The notes beneath the pieces are model-generated. The model searched no databases, was not told where the DNA came from, and was given only the letters and a program-made list of their open reading frames with translations. DNA of 64,000 nucleotides, taken from contig NOUX01000010.1 in NCBI GenBank assembly GCA_002245855.1, positions 62,001-126,000 on the forward strand, written 5' to 3'. Shown in pieces: positions 1-9,453 of the stretch (positions are counted from its first letter, which is position 1; every line of letters starts with the position of its first letter). The stretch comes from Sphingobacterium cellulitidis. GTDB lineage: Bacteria; Bacteroidota; Bacteroidia; Sphingobacteriales; Sphingobacteriaceae. Both the position numbers and the translations under genes were made by a program.

Positions 1-1
1 A

Positions 2-397
2 GTGAAAAAAATGTTTTCAATATTATTATTGTCTGTGTATTTAATTTCGACAACTGAATTAGGTCAGTTATTGAAGTTTCCTATACTTATAGAGCATTAT
101 TTCGATCACAAAGAAAAAAATCCGGAGGTTACTGTTTTGCAATTTTTGGAAGTTCATTACGCCGGGAGCCATCTGGAAAACCATCCACACGATGACGATT
201 ATGAACAAGACAAACAATTACCGTTTATCGTACATATCGATGTTTTGAATATCAGTTTTGTACTTGTCCCCCCTTTTAGTTTTGATATAGAAACCAAAAA
301 ACTTGTAGGCAAAGAACCCAAAACCTTGCCTTTGGACGATACATTTTCTGATAACAATTACCGTTCTGCCATCTGGCAACCTCCGAAATTCTGTTAA
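2..397 (+). CDS. small His-rich exported protein of metal-efflux operon
   Basis: About 131 residues with a hydrophobic N-terminus that could be a signal peptide or anchor, followed by a His/Asp-rich stretch (EHYFDHKE, HYAGSH, ENHPHDDDYEQDKQLPF) that could bind metal. I recall similar small proteins beside CusA-type pumps in Bacteroidota, but no function is established to my knowledge. It is the first gene of a co-oriented run leading into the RND pump, so a metal-related periplasmic role is inferred. A GTG at position 2 and an ATG at 11 are both possible starts; only one base precedes it in the window, so the real start may lie further upstream. Confidence 0.6.
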   Translation: MKKMFSILLLSVYLISTTELGQLLKFPILIEHYFDHKEKNPEVTVLQFLEVHYAGSHLENHPHDDDYEQDKQLPFIVHIDVLNISFVLVPPFSFDIETKKLVGKEPKTLPLDDTFSDNNYRSAIWQPPKFC

Positions 398-411
398 TCT
401 TTTTTGATTTC

Positions 412-433
412 CACGATGAATCCTTTCATCGTG
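412..433. terminator. 9-bp hairpin between small protein and RND pump
   Basis: Perfect 9-bp inverted repeat (CACGATGAA / TTCATCGTG) with a 4-nt loop, 15 bases after the stop of the small protein. There is no good T run behind it, so it may be an attenuator or mRNA stabiliser rather than a true terminator. Confidence 0.25.
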
Positions 434-557
434 CATTTGCTGTTTGATAATACTTTCATTCGGGCAGTCGGTGTATTTTGTGTCCGCCTGTAGGATTGAT
501 CATGTATTGGAAACGTCAAATCTCTTTATTTATCATTTACGATTAACAGAATAAATT

Positions 558-3500
558 ATGCTTACAAAAATCATTGAGTTTTCTGTAAAGAACAAACTCA
601 TTATAGCATTATTGGTTCTTGGTTTAATCGGCATTGGCTCTTATCAGGTAAGCAAATTACCGATTGATGCTGTGCCGGACATTACCAATAATCAGGTGCA
701 GGTTATTACAATCGCTCCGTCTTTTGGGGCAACCGATATCGAACGTCTGGTTACTTTCCCAATTGAACAGGCGAACTCCAATATTTCCGGACTCAAAGAA
801 ATCCGCAGTTTCTCCCGTTTCGGATTGTCCTTGGTTACCATTGTTTTTGATGATGGTATTGATGTGTATTGGGCAAGACAACAAGTGGCAGAGCGGCTGC
901 AACAGGTTCAGAATGAAATTCCGCAAGGTATCGGAACACCGCAATTAGGGCCGATTTCTACCGGTTTGGGCGAAATCTATCAATATGTCGTTCGTCCTAA
1001 AGAAGGTTTTGAACAAAAATACGACGTTACGGAACTCCGTACCATTCAGGATTGGATTGTGCGTCGACAGCTACTTCAGGTCAAAGGCGTAGCGGAAGTC
1101 AGCAGTTTTGGCGGTAAATTGAAGCAATACGAGATTGCCGTGAATCCCGACCGACTTAATGCTTACGGCATTACCATCAATGATGTTTTTGATGCACTGA
1201 ATGCCAATAACCAGAACACCGGCGGTGCTTATATCGAAAAAGGGCCAACCGTTCTCTACATTCGGAGCGAAGGTTTGGTGGGCAATATTGAGGATATTCA
1301 AAACATTTCCATTACCAATAAAAACAACGATGTACCGCTGTTTATCCAAGATGTAGCTGATGTCAAAATTGGTTTTGCCACCCGTTACGGAGCGATGACT
1401 TACAACGATCAGGGCGAAGTTTCGGGTGCGGTGGTGATGATGCTGAAAGGTGCCAACAGTAGTCAGGTCATCAAAGATGTAAAAGCCAAAGTGGCTCAAA
1501 TCCAGAAAACCCTGCCCGAAGGCGTGGTGATAGAACCCTTTCTTGACCGTACCAAAATGGTGAATAATGCCATCAGCACGGTAGAGAGAAACCTTATGGA
1601 AGGTGCTTTAATCGTGGTATTTGTCCTCGTTTTATTTCTCGGAAATTTCAGAGCCGGCTTACTCGTGGCTTCGGTGATTCCACTAGCAATGCTTTTTGCC
1701 ATTTGTATGATGAACCTTTTCGGGGTGAGCGGCAATCTGATGAGTTTGGGTGCACTGGATTTTGGATTAATCATCGACGGAGCGGTCATTATTGTAGAAG
1801 CCGTCCTGCATCAGTTATCCCTCAATCCTAAGTTCAAGAGCCTGCTGAAAATTCCGTCCAATGATATGGATAGTGTAGTTACAGAATCTGCCGGAAGAAT
1901 GATGAACAGTGCAGTTTTCGGACAAATTATCATCTTCATTGTGTACATTCCGATCCTAACATTGCAGGGGATTGAAGGGAAAATGTTCCGCCCGATGGCA
2001 GAAACGGTGGCGTTTGCATTATTAGGTGCATTTCTGCTTTCCCTAACCTACATTCCGATGATGAGTTCGGTTTTGTTGAAGAAAAGAAGTTTAAAACCTT
2101 CGTGGTCGGACAGGGTAATGAAGAAAGTAGAAGCGCTTTATTTGAAAACCTTGCTGAAAGTTTTACGCATTCCGAAAACCATTTTTACCATAATCGGGAT
2201 ATTGTTCATCACGGCAATAATTCTGCTAAGCAGAATGGGCGGCGAATTTATTCCGTCTTTGGAAGAAGGTGATTTTGCGGTGGATACCCGCGTTTTACCG
2301 GGCAGCAACCTTACCACCACGATTGAAAGTACGCAAAAAGCAGCCCATATCTTAAAAACCCGTTTCCCCGAAGTGGAAAAAGTGGTCACCAAGATAGGAA
2401 GTGGAGAAGTGCCTACCGATCCGATGCCAATGGATGCTTCGGATATGATGGTCATTCTGAAAGACAAAAAAGAATGGACTTCCGCCAAAACGTTTTCCGA
2501 ATTATCAGAAAAAATGAGCAAAGCACTGGAAGATGTGCCCGGTATTACAGTTGGTTTTCAGTATCCGGTAGCGATGCGTTTTAATGAACTGATGACTGGT
2601 GCAAGACAGGATGTGGTCATCAAAATCTTTGGCGATAATCTGGATTCTTTGGTGCAAAATGCCAACCAACTCGGTAAAATCATTGAAACGGTAAAAGGTA
2701 CACAAAACCTTTATATAGAACCGGTTTCCGGGCTTCCGCAGGTGGTGGTAAAATACAATCGTCCCGTGATTGCTCAGTATCATCTTTCTGTTGCAGATGT
2801 CAATCGGGTGATTAATACCGCATTTGCCGGACAGAGTACAGGTTTGGTTTTTGAAGGCGAAAAACGCTTTGATATGGTAGTACGCCTGAATGCCAGTGAC
2901 CGAAAAAACATCAATGATATTCAAAATCTATTGGTTCCAACACCTGCAGGCAATCAGATCCCGCTCAATCAGCTGGCAACCGTAGATGTGGTGGAAGGTC
3001 CCAATCAAATTCAACGTGAAAATGCACAACGCCGTATTGTCGTCGGCTTCAACATCAAAGACCGTGATGTGCAAAGCATTGTGGAAGAATTGCAGGGTAA
3101 AGTGGACAAACAGATTAAACTTCCGGCCGGCTATTCTATTACGTATGGCGGTTCTTTTGAAAATCTGAACAACGCCAAACAACGGTTGATGATTGCCGTT
3201 CCGCTGGCATTGGCATTGATATTTGTCCTGTTGTTTATGGCGTTCAAGTCGATTAAAGAAAGTCTTCTGATTTACACCGCCATTCCGTTGTCGGTCATCG
3301 GAGGTGTATTTATGTTGAATTTACGCGGAATGCCTTTCAGCATCAGTGCTGCCGTTGGTTTTATCGCTCTTTTTGGCGTAGCGGTTTTGAACGGTATTGT
3401 ATTGATTTCAGAATTTAACCGACTGCATAAAAACGGCATTAGAAATATCGTCAGAATTGTGATTGATGGCGGCGAAAGCCGATTGCGTCCGGTATTGATG

Positions 3501-4898
3501 ACCGCAGCCGTTGCCTCCCTCGGCTTTATCCCGATGGCAATAAGCACAGGTGCTGGAGCAGAAGTGCAGCGACCTTTGGCGACCGTGGTAATTGGCGGAC
3601 TGATATTGGCCACTTTGCTCACCCTTTTTGTCCTACCGCTTTTATATGTCAATATCGAAAATGGATTTAAAATGAAAAAACCAAAATCCAAACATGTCGC
3701 CTCTGTTCTGTTGATTTTTATGCTGTTTTCAGGAATAAAAATGAAGGCACAAACCATAATTTCTTTAGATGAAGCCGTGCAAACAGCGTTGCAAAACAAT
3801 CGCAACCTGAAAAATGAAAAACTGCGTTCGGATTATGCCAAAGCATTGATTAAAACTTCTAATGCCGATATTCCGCAAACCGCAGTTACAGCAGATTACG
3901 GACAAATAAATAGTGCATACAACGATATGAAATTCGGGATTTCACAGAGCATCGCTTTTCCAACTGTGTATCAGAAACAGAAAAATTTGCATTCCGAAGA
4001 ATGGAAAAAAAGCCAGTTTAATGTTTCGCTTAAAGAATTTGAACTGAAAAAAGCCGTCAGCCAAAGTTATTTCCAGATGGTGTATTGGAAAGATAAGGAA
4101 AAATTGCTGAATGAAACGTTGCAACTGTACACCCAATTTTTAGACAAAGCCAGTTTGCGTTTAAAAGCTGGAGAAAGCAATATTCTGGAAAAAACAACGG
4201 CTTCCAACCAAAAATCGGCAATTGAGATTCAGTTGAAACAAGTGCAGCAGGAAATAAAAACCTTGCAGTTGCAGTTCAGTTGGTTGCTCAATTCCGAAAC
4301 GGAATATCTTCCTTTGGAAAATTCCAGACCGGTTCTTTTGCTTCAGGAAAATGCTTCGCATCCCTTGTTACATGTATTGGAACAGCAAAAAACGGTTGCC
4401 GGCAAACAAACCGAAGTGGAAAAATCCAGACTTCTTCCGGATTTGCAAATCGGTTATAATCTCAATTCGTTCAAAGGTATGGGACCTGATGATAAACTGT
4501 ATTCTGCTACACCACAGTTTCATTCGGTGATGGTAGGTGTTGGCATTCCAATATTTTCAGGCGGACAAAAGGCAAGAATTCACGCTTCTAAAGTGGCGGA
4601 AAGCATTGCGGAAAACGATTGGCATAATACGGAATTTGCATTAGAGAAAAAACAGCAACAGCTCAAGCAAATGTATCAAACGAATCTCGAAATCATCAAC
4701 CGTTACGAAACTGATGAACTGAAAAATGCAGACATCATTACCAAAACAGCACAGCAACAATTCATTAACGGAGAAATCAATTATCTGGAATTTGTAATGC
4801 TCGTCAATCAGGCAGTTTTGCTCAAAAGCAATTATGCAGATGCCCTATTGAAACTAAACGAAAGCGTGGTTGAACTGAATTATATCACGATTCAGTAG
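558..4898 (+). CDS. CzcA/CusA-type heavy-metal RND pump fused to TolC-like outer-membrane factor
   Basis: 1446 residues. Residues 1 to about 1035 are a complete HME-RND inner-membrane pump: N-terminal membrane segment, periplasmic porter domains, and the TM4 proton-relay motif DFGLIIDGAVIIVEA, which is the CzcA-like (divalent Zn/Co/Cd) pattern rather than the CusA (Cu/Ag) pattern. Residues 1039-1446 are an outer-membrane efflux (OEP/TolC) protein. The second part starts with its own Met (ATG at 3672), a basic stretch, a hydrophobic core and MKAQ, which looks like an intact signal peptide inside the fusion. Such fused pumps are known in Bacteroidota. One polypeptide would thus supply the inner- and outer-membrane parts; the adaptor gene follows 66 bases downstream. 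Substrate is inferred from motif only. Confidence 0.93.
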   Translation: MLTKIIEFSVKNKLIIALLVLGLIGIGSYQVSKLPIDAVPDITNNQVQVITIAPSFGATDIERLVTFPIEQANSNISGLKEIRSFSRFGLSLVTIVFDDGIDVYWARQQVAERLQQVQNEIPQGIGTPQLGPISTGLGEIYQYVVRPKEGFEQKYDVTELRTIQDWIVRRQLLQVKGVAEVSSFGGKLKQYEIAVNPDRLNAYGITINDVFDALNANNQNTGGAYIEKGPTVLYIRSEGLVGNIEDIQNISITNKNNDVPLFIQDVADVKIGFATRYGAMTYNDQGEVSGAVVMMLKGANSSQVIKDVKAKVAQIQKTLPEGVVIEPFLDRTKMVNNAISTVERNLMEGALIVVFVLVLFLGNFRAGLLVASVIPLAMLFAICMMNLFGVSGNLMSLGALDFGLIIDGAVIIVEAVLHQLSLNPKFKSLLKIPSNDMDSVVTESAGRMMNSAVFGQIIIFIVYIPILTLQGIEGKMFRPMAETVAFALLGAFLLSLTYIPMMSSVLLKKRSLKPSWSDRVMKKVEALYLKTLLKVLRIPKTIFTIIGILFITAIILLSRMGGEFIPSLEEGDFAVDTRVLPGSNLTTTIESTQKAAHILKTRFPEVEKVVTKIGSGEVPTDPMPMDASDMMVILKDKKEWTSAKTFSELSEKMSKALEDVPGITVGFQYPVAMRFNELMTGARQDVVIKIFGDNLDSLVQNANQLGKIIETVKGTQNLYIEPVSGLPQVVVKYNRPVIAQYHLSVADVNRVINTAFAGQSTGLVFEGEKRFDMVVRLNASDRKNINDIQNLLVPTPAGNQIPLNQLATVDVVEGPNQIQRENAQRRIVVGFNIKDRDVQSIVEELQGKVDKQIKLPAGYSITYGGSFENLNNAKQRLMIAVPLALALIFVLLFMAFKSIKESLLIYTAIPLSVIGGVFMLNLRGMPFSISAAVGFIALFGVAVLNGIVLISEFNRLHKNGIRNIVRIVIDGGESRLRPVLMTAAVASLGFIPMAISTGAGAEVQRPLATVVIGGLILATLLTLFVLPLLYVNIENGFKMKKPKSKHVASVLLIFMLFSGIKMKAQTIISLDEAVQTALQNNRNLKNEKLRSDYAKALIKTSNADIPQTAVTADYGQINSAYNDMKFGISQSIAFPTVYQKQKNLHSEEWKKSQFNVSLKEFELKKAVSQSYFQMVYWKDKEKLLNETLQLYTQFLDKASLRLKAGESNILEKTTASNQKSAIEIQLKQVQQEIKTLQLQFSWLLNSETEYLPLENSRPVLLLQENASHPLLHVLEQQKTVAGKQTEVEKSRLLPDLQIGYNLNSFKGMGPDDKLYSATPQFHSVMVGVGIPIFSGGQKARIHASKVAESIAENDWHNTEFALEKKQQQLKQMYQTNLEIINRYETDELKNADIITKTAQQQFINGEINYLEFVMLVNQAVLLKSNYADALLKLNESVVELNYITIQ

Positions 4899-4964
4899 TT
4901 GATGAACAGGATATTTTAAACAGTAAACAGAATTTTTCAAATCAATATATAATTAGACAAGAAA

Positions 4965-6122
4965 ATGAAAATATTAAAATTATACGGTTCTTATTTTTTG
5001 GTCTTGATAGTACTGCTTTCCGCAGTTCAATGTCAACAAAAACAAGAAACCACCGCCACCAAAACTGCAAATCCGAAAGACGAAAACACGGTTATTTTCA
5101 CCGATGCACAGTTACACAATACCCCCATTGAAACCGCGGAACTGTCGATGCAGCATATTTCCACCGTATTGAAACTCAACGGTAAAATTGATGTACCACC
5201 GCAAAATCTGGTTTCCGTAAGTACACCGCTGGGCGGCTATCTGAAAAGCACCCGCCTTTTGCCAGGGATGAAAGTAGTTAAAGGTCAGGTAATTGCCGTT
5301 ATTGAAAATCCGCAGTTTGTACAGTTGCAGCAGGATTATCTGATGGCAAAATCCAAATACCACTTTGCCCAACTGGATTATAACCGACAAACTAAGCTCA
5401 ACCAAAGCCAGGCAAGTAGTGATAAAGTGATGCAGCAGGCACAATCCATTATGAGCGATCAGAAAATTCTGATGAATTCCATTGCCCAGCAACTGAAGTT
5501 GGTCAACATAAATCCGGCTAAGATATCTGCCGGAAATATTCAGCAGAGCGTACCTGTCTATAGTACCATCAACGGTTTTGTGAGCAAGGTGAATGTGAAT
5601 GTAGGCAAATATGTAACGTCTTCGGATGTGCTGTTTAAACTCATCAATCCTTCTGATATTCACCTCAATTTAAAAGTGTATGAAAAGGATTTGGAAATGC
5701 TGAAAACCGGGCAACAGATTGTGGCTTATACCAATGTAGATCCTTCAAAAAAATATGCCGGTGAAATTTTGCTGACGAGTAAAGACGTGGACGGAAGCGG
5801 CATGGCTGAGGTTAATTGTCATTTTGAAAAATACGATCCTGCACTCATTCCCGGAATGTATATGAATGCCGAAGTGAAAACAGAAAATTCTTTTGCCAAT
5901 GCTATTCCGGAAGAAAGCGTGGTGGATTTTGAAGGGAAAAGTTATGTCTTTACAGAAACCGGGAAACAGACCTGGAAGATGGTCCCGGTCACATTGGGAA
6001 TTTCCGAAAATGGCTTTGTTGAAATCCTCAACTTTGCTGATTTTCAAGGTAAGAAAATCGTGGTCAAAAACGCCTATACCATATTGATGAAGTTGAAAAA
6101 TACCAGTGAAGATGAAGAATAA
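4965..6122 (+). CDS. RND periplasmic adaptor lipoprotein (CusB/CzcB-like)
   Basis: 385 residues, membrane-fusion protein of the heavy-metal RND family. The N-terminus has a hydrophobic signal and a lipobox (LSAVQC, Cys about residue 24), so it is probably lipid anchored. A barrel-sandwich/lipoyl-like segment (PLGGYLKSTRLLPGMKVVKG), an alpha-helical hairpin with YLMAKSKYHFAQLDYNRQTKL, the matching second lipoyl half (VPVYSTINGFVSKVNVNVGKY) and a beta-barrel domain can be followed. It bridges pump and channel domains of the preceding fused protein. The gene lies between the pump and the cytochrome gene, with a 35-base gap to the latter. Confidence 0.92.
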   Translation: MKILKLYGSYFLVLIVLLSAVQCQQKQETTATKTANPKDENTVIFTDAQLHNTPIETAELSMQHISTVLKLNGKIDVPPQNLVSVSTPLGGYLKSTRLLPGMKVVKGQVIAVIENPQFVQLQQDYLMAKSKYHFAQLDYNRQTKLNQSQASSDKVMQQAQSIMSDQKILMNSIAQQLKLVNINPAKISAGNIQQSVPVYSTINGFVSKVNVNVGKYVTSSDVLFKLINPSDIHLNLKVYEKDLEMLKTGQQIVAYTNVDPSKKYAGEILLTSKDVDGSGMAEVNCHFEKYDPALIPGMYMNAEVKTENSFANAIPEESVVDFEGKSYVFTETGKQTWKMVPVTLGISENGFVEILNFADFQGKKIVVKNAYTILMKLKNTSEDEE

Positions 6123-6157
6123 CAGTCAGATAAAATCTGATATAAAAATTTAAAATA

Positions 6158-6727
6158 ATGAGAAATTCAACAAAAATATTTACCCCGCTTCATCGTGGTT
6201 TACACTGGGGCACAGCTCTACTAATGACGGTTTTGTTTATCACCGGATTTCTTCGGATCAACTGGATGGGTAAAAAAGCCATTCTGGGAGCTATTGAAAA
6301 AAATATGCAAGGCATTGATTTAACCAATGAACAAACCATCGTAACAGTAAAAAGCATTCTGGACCCTATGTGGCAATGGCACGTATATGCAGCGTATGTT
6401 TTCTTTGTAATCATTGCGGTTCGCATCATTTATATGTTGGTAAAGGGCATTCGTTTTCCAAATCCTTTTTCGGCAAATACATCAGCAAAAGAAAAATTTC
6501 AGGGATTTATTTATCTGCTATTTTACTTGTTTGTGATTGTTTCATCCATCACCGGAGCCTACCTGAAATGGTGGAATGGAGACCTGAAAGATGCAATGGA
6601 AACCATTCATAAATGGGCAATTTACTGGTTTCCGATTTTTATTATTTTGCATTTTGGCGGGATTTGGCTGGCAGAAAAAACAGCTCAAAAGGGAATTGTT
6701 TCCAAAATGATTGGCGGAGATGATTAA
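6158..6727 (+). CDS. cytochrome b561/b6-type membrane protein
   Basis: 189 residues with four hydrophobic segments (about 18-36, 72-94, 110-130, 150-168). Histidines in or near the helices (HRGLHW near the N-terminus, WQWH, ETIHKW, ILHFGG) match the haem-ligand pattern of the bacterial cytochrome b561 / Ni-Fe hydrogenase b-subunit family. It would carry electrons across or within the inner membrane. It sits 35 bases after the efflux adaptor and 11 before the PAP2 gene, so it is part of the metal operon; why an efflux operon needs it is not known to me. Possible roles are metal redox chemistry or supplying electrons to a periplasmic reductase. Confidence 0.85.
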   Translation: MRNSTKIFTPLHRGLHWGTALLMTVLFITGFLRINWMGKKAILGAIEKNMQGIDLTNEQTIVTVKSILDPMWQWHVYAAYVFFVIIAVRIIYMLVKGIRFPNPFSANTSAKEKFQGFIYLLFYLFVIVSSITGAYLKWWNGDLKDAMETIHKWAIYWFPIFIILHFGGIWLAEKTAQKGIVSKMIGGDD

Positions 6728-6738
6728 TAAATTTAAGA

Positions 6739-7500
6739 ATGAGACATTTATTATTGATACTCATATTGTGCGTTTATCAATTGGGAATAGCACAAACGGA
6801 TAGTTTGGTAACAGGTCAAAAGATGGATCAATCATTTGACCACGCCTATCAATTTAAATATAAAAAGCTGATTGTACCTTCTGTTTTTATCGGATACGGA
6901 ATCCTAAGCCTGACGTCTGATGATCTGAAACAGCTGAACCGTTCCACCCAATATGAAATTGGGGAGCATCAGCCGGATAAAATAAAACTGGATAATTATA
7001 CCCAATACGTACCTGCAATATTGGTTTATGGATTAAATGCTATTGGACTTAAAGGAAAACATAATTTGAAAGACCGAAGTATTATTTTAGGCACATCGTT
7101 GCTGATTTCAAGTGCTGTCGTATTACCTACCAAGCATTTGGTGAGAGAAGAACGACCAGATGGTTCTAATAATTTGTCGTTTCCTTCGGGACATACTACA
7201 ACTGCTTTTACAACAGCACATTTTATGTTCCGTGAATATCAGGATGAAAATATTTGGTTAAGTTTGTCTGGTTATCCAATTGCTGTTTTTACGGGAGTTT
7301 ATCGCATTTTGAATGATAAACATTGGGTGGGTGATGTGGTTGCAGGTGCCGGTATTGGAATTCTCTCCACAGAAGTTGCCTATTGGTTGTTCCCAAAAGT
7401 CAGTCAATTATTTTCAAAAGATCATAGCAAAAATAGTGCTCTTGTATATCCGTTTTATCAAAATAAAACAATGGGATTAGGTTTGTCTTTAAACTTTTAA
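6739..7500 (+). CDS. PAP2-family phosphatase, membrane/exported
   Basis: 253 residues with an N-terminal signal peptide ending near GIAQ. All three phosphatidic-acid-phosphatase motifs are visible: KHLVREERP (K-x6-RP), FPSGH, and YRILNDKHWVGD (R-x5-H-x3-D). The family dephosphorylates lipid phosphates such as phosphatidate or undecaprenyl diphosphate at the periplasmic face. The C-terminus ends with GLGLSLNF, a beta-strand-like ending. It lies between the cytochrome b and the P-type ATPase with gaps of 11 and 10 bases, so it is co-transcribed with metal-resistance genes; envelope lipid remodelling under metal stress is a guess. Confidence 0.9.
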   Translation: MRHLLLILILCVYQLGIAQTDSLVTGQKMDQSFDHAYQFKYKKLIVPSVFIGYGILSLTSDDLKQLNRSTQYEIGEHQPDKIKLDNYTQYVPAILVYGLNAIGLKGKHNLKDRSIILGTSLLISSAVVLPTKHLVREERPDGSNNLSFPSGHTTTAFTTAHFMFREYQDENIWLSLSGYPIAVFTGVYRILNDKHWVGDVVAGAGIGILSTEVAYWLFPKVSQLFSKDHSKNSALVYPFYQNKTMGLGLSLNF

Positions 7501-7510
7501 AATTATAAAA

Positions 7511-9304
7511 ATGAAAAATATATATAAATTCATTATCGTTCTCAGCATTGCCTTAGTGGCACTTGTTCTGGAATTTATCCTGAAAGAACCGCATTATGCT
7601 AAAATCTTAATTACGGCAACCGGCATTTTGATGTCCATTGTTCTTCTGAAAGGAATGATCGACGTGCTTCGTTCCGGGAATTTTGGCGTGGATATTTTGG
7701 CGATTTCTGCCATTGCTGCAACCTTAGCTGTTGGTAATTATTGGGCGGCACTCATTATCCTCATTATGATTACCGGAGGTGATTCGTTGGAAGATTATGC
7801 CCAGAAAAAAGCCCGGAAAGATTTAAAATCATTGCTTGATAATACACCCCGAATTGCTCATAAAAAAACAGGAAACGATTTACATGATGTTCCTGTGGAG
7901 GATATTAAAATCGGTGACATCATCATCGTAAAACCCAAGGAAATTATTCCCGTGGACGGAATTTTACTGAGTGCAGAGGTGCTGCTGGACGAATCTTCGC
8001 TCACGGGCGAATCCAAACCCGTCAACAAAACCAAAGGCAACAGCTTATGGTCGGGTTCGGTGAATGGTTCGGGAGCCATTACCATTCAGGTTTCCAAACT
8101 CGCCAAAGACAGCCAGTACCAGCAACTCGTGCAATTGGTGCATAATTCCGAAAAAGAGCCGGCACATTTTGTGCGAATGGCGGATCGGTACGCTTTGCCT
8201 TTTACCATCGTTGCTTTTTTAATTGCCGGAATTGCTTATTTGATTACCAAAGATCCCAACCGCATTGCCGAAGTGTTGGTGGTGGCTTCGCCCTGCCCGC
8301 TGATTCTGGCGGCTCCCATTGCCCTGATAGCCGGAATGAGCCGTTCCAGCAGAAATGGGGTGGTGATAAAATCCGGGACTGTCATCGAAAAACTGGACAG
8401 AATGAAAGCCATCGCCTTCGATAAAACCGGAACCTTAACCAAAGGCGATCTTACTGTGGACGACATCATCCCGGAAAATTCTTATTCGCAAGACGAACTG
8501 ATTGATTTTGTAGCCAGCGTAGAACAGCAGTCTTCCCACGTTTTGGCGGTTTCGGTGATGAAATATATCGGGGATAAACCGATTCCTCTGGCAACAGATT
8601 TAAAGGAAATAGAAGGAAATGGTATTGAAGGAAAAGTAAACGGCAAACTGGTGAAAGTGGGTAAACTGAATTTTGTAACGACCGAACCCATTTCAATTAA
8701 AACGGAAAAAACCTCGTTATTTGTTTCGGTGAATGACAAATATGCAGGGGAAATCACCTTTACCGATGAAGTGCGCCCCGAAGCCCGGCAAACCATTGCC
8801 CAATTAATAAAAATGGGTATCCAAAAAATTATGATGATTTCCGGCGACAAGCAAAGTATTTCTGAAAACATTGCCAAAGAAATTGGCATTACGGAAGTGC
8901 ACGGTGGCTGTTTGCCGGAAGACAAACTGAAAATCCTGAAAAGTATGCCCGACGAATTTCGCCCGGTTGTAATGGTGGGTGATGGCGTGAACGATGCACC
9001 GTCGTTAACCGTTGCCGATGTAGGCATTGCGATGGGTGCTAAAGGATCGAGTGCCGCCAGCGATTCGGCTGATGTGGTGATTTTAAGAGACAATCTGCAA
9101 AAAGTGAGTGATACTATTCTCATTTCCAAAGAAACGATGAAGATTGCCCGTCAATCCGTTTTCATTGGCATTGCCGTTTGTACCGTGCTTATGCTGATTG
9201 CAGCCTTCGGTGTTTTACCGGCATTGATTGGTGCAGGATTGCAGGAAGTGGTGGATCTGATTTCCATTACCTCGGCATTAAGGGCTTTGAAGGACAGAAC
9301 GTAA
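7511..9304 (+). CDS. P1B-type heavy-metal-translocating ATPase (SPC type)
   Basis: 597 residues, a short P1B ATPase without an N-terminal metal-binding domain. Visible landmarks are the actuator motif SLTGES, the TM metal site ASPCPLILAAPIAL, the phosphorylation site FDKTGTLT, and the hinge GDGVNDAPSLTVADVGIAMG. The TM motif is SPC rather than CPC, which places it near the P1B-4 group (Co/Zn/Fe exporters), but the last TM reads GAGLQEVVDL instead of the usual P1B-4 HEGGT. The normally conserved HP in the nucleotide-binding domain is HV here (SSHVLAVSV). Last gene of the operon; it would export the ion from cytoplasm to periplasm, where the RND system could take over. Confidence 0.9.
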   Translation: MKNIYKFIIVLSIALVALVLEFILKEPHYAKILITATGILMSIVLLKGMIDVLRSGNFGVDILAISAIAATLAVGNYWAALIILIMITGGDSLEDYAQKKARKDLKSLLDNTPRIAHKKTGNDLHDVPVEDIKIGDIIIVKPKEIIPVDGILLSAEVLLDESSLTGESKPVNKTKGNSLWSGSVNGSGAITIQVSKLAKDSQYQQLVQLVHNSEKEPAHFVRMADRYALPFTIVAFLIAGIAYLITKDPNRIAEVLVVASPCPLILAAPIALIAGMSRSSRNGVVIKSGTVIEKLDRMKAIAFDKTGTLTKGDLTVDDIIPENSYSQDELIDFVASVEQQSSHVLAVSVMKYIGDKPIPLATDLKEIEGNGIEGKVNGKLVKVGKLNFVTTEPISIKTEKTSLFVSVNDKYAGEITFTDEVRPEARQTIAQLIKMGIQKIMMISGDKQSISENIAKEIGITEVHGGCLPEDKLKILKSMPDEFRPVVMVGDGVNDAPSLTVADVGIAMGAKGSSAASDSADVVILRDNLQKVSDTILISKETMKIARQSVFIGIAVCTVLMLIAAFGVLPALIGAGLQEVVDLISITSALRALKDRT

Positions 9305-9453
9305 CCACAACATTTGTTAATTGTCAGGAAAACCTTCAAAGGTCGCTGTTCAAGCAAAATAAAAACGTCCATAAAGACCGAAGGGTCGATAATGACCTGT
9401 TGAAAGGCATAAAGGGTTGTTAAAAAGAATCGCTTCTAATTAAGCAATTTTAA

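Noticed and set aside
3272..3805. 177-codon minus-strand frame opposite the RND pump
   Set aside because: Mirror of conserved transmembrane coding sequence; no start context or family features.
9361..9375. 15-base match (aaaaacgtccataaa) between 9361 and 60031
   Set aside because: At 60031 it is one arm of a terminator; at 9361 the other arm is absent. Too short and AT-rich to indicate an attachment site or repeat family.
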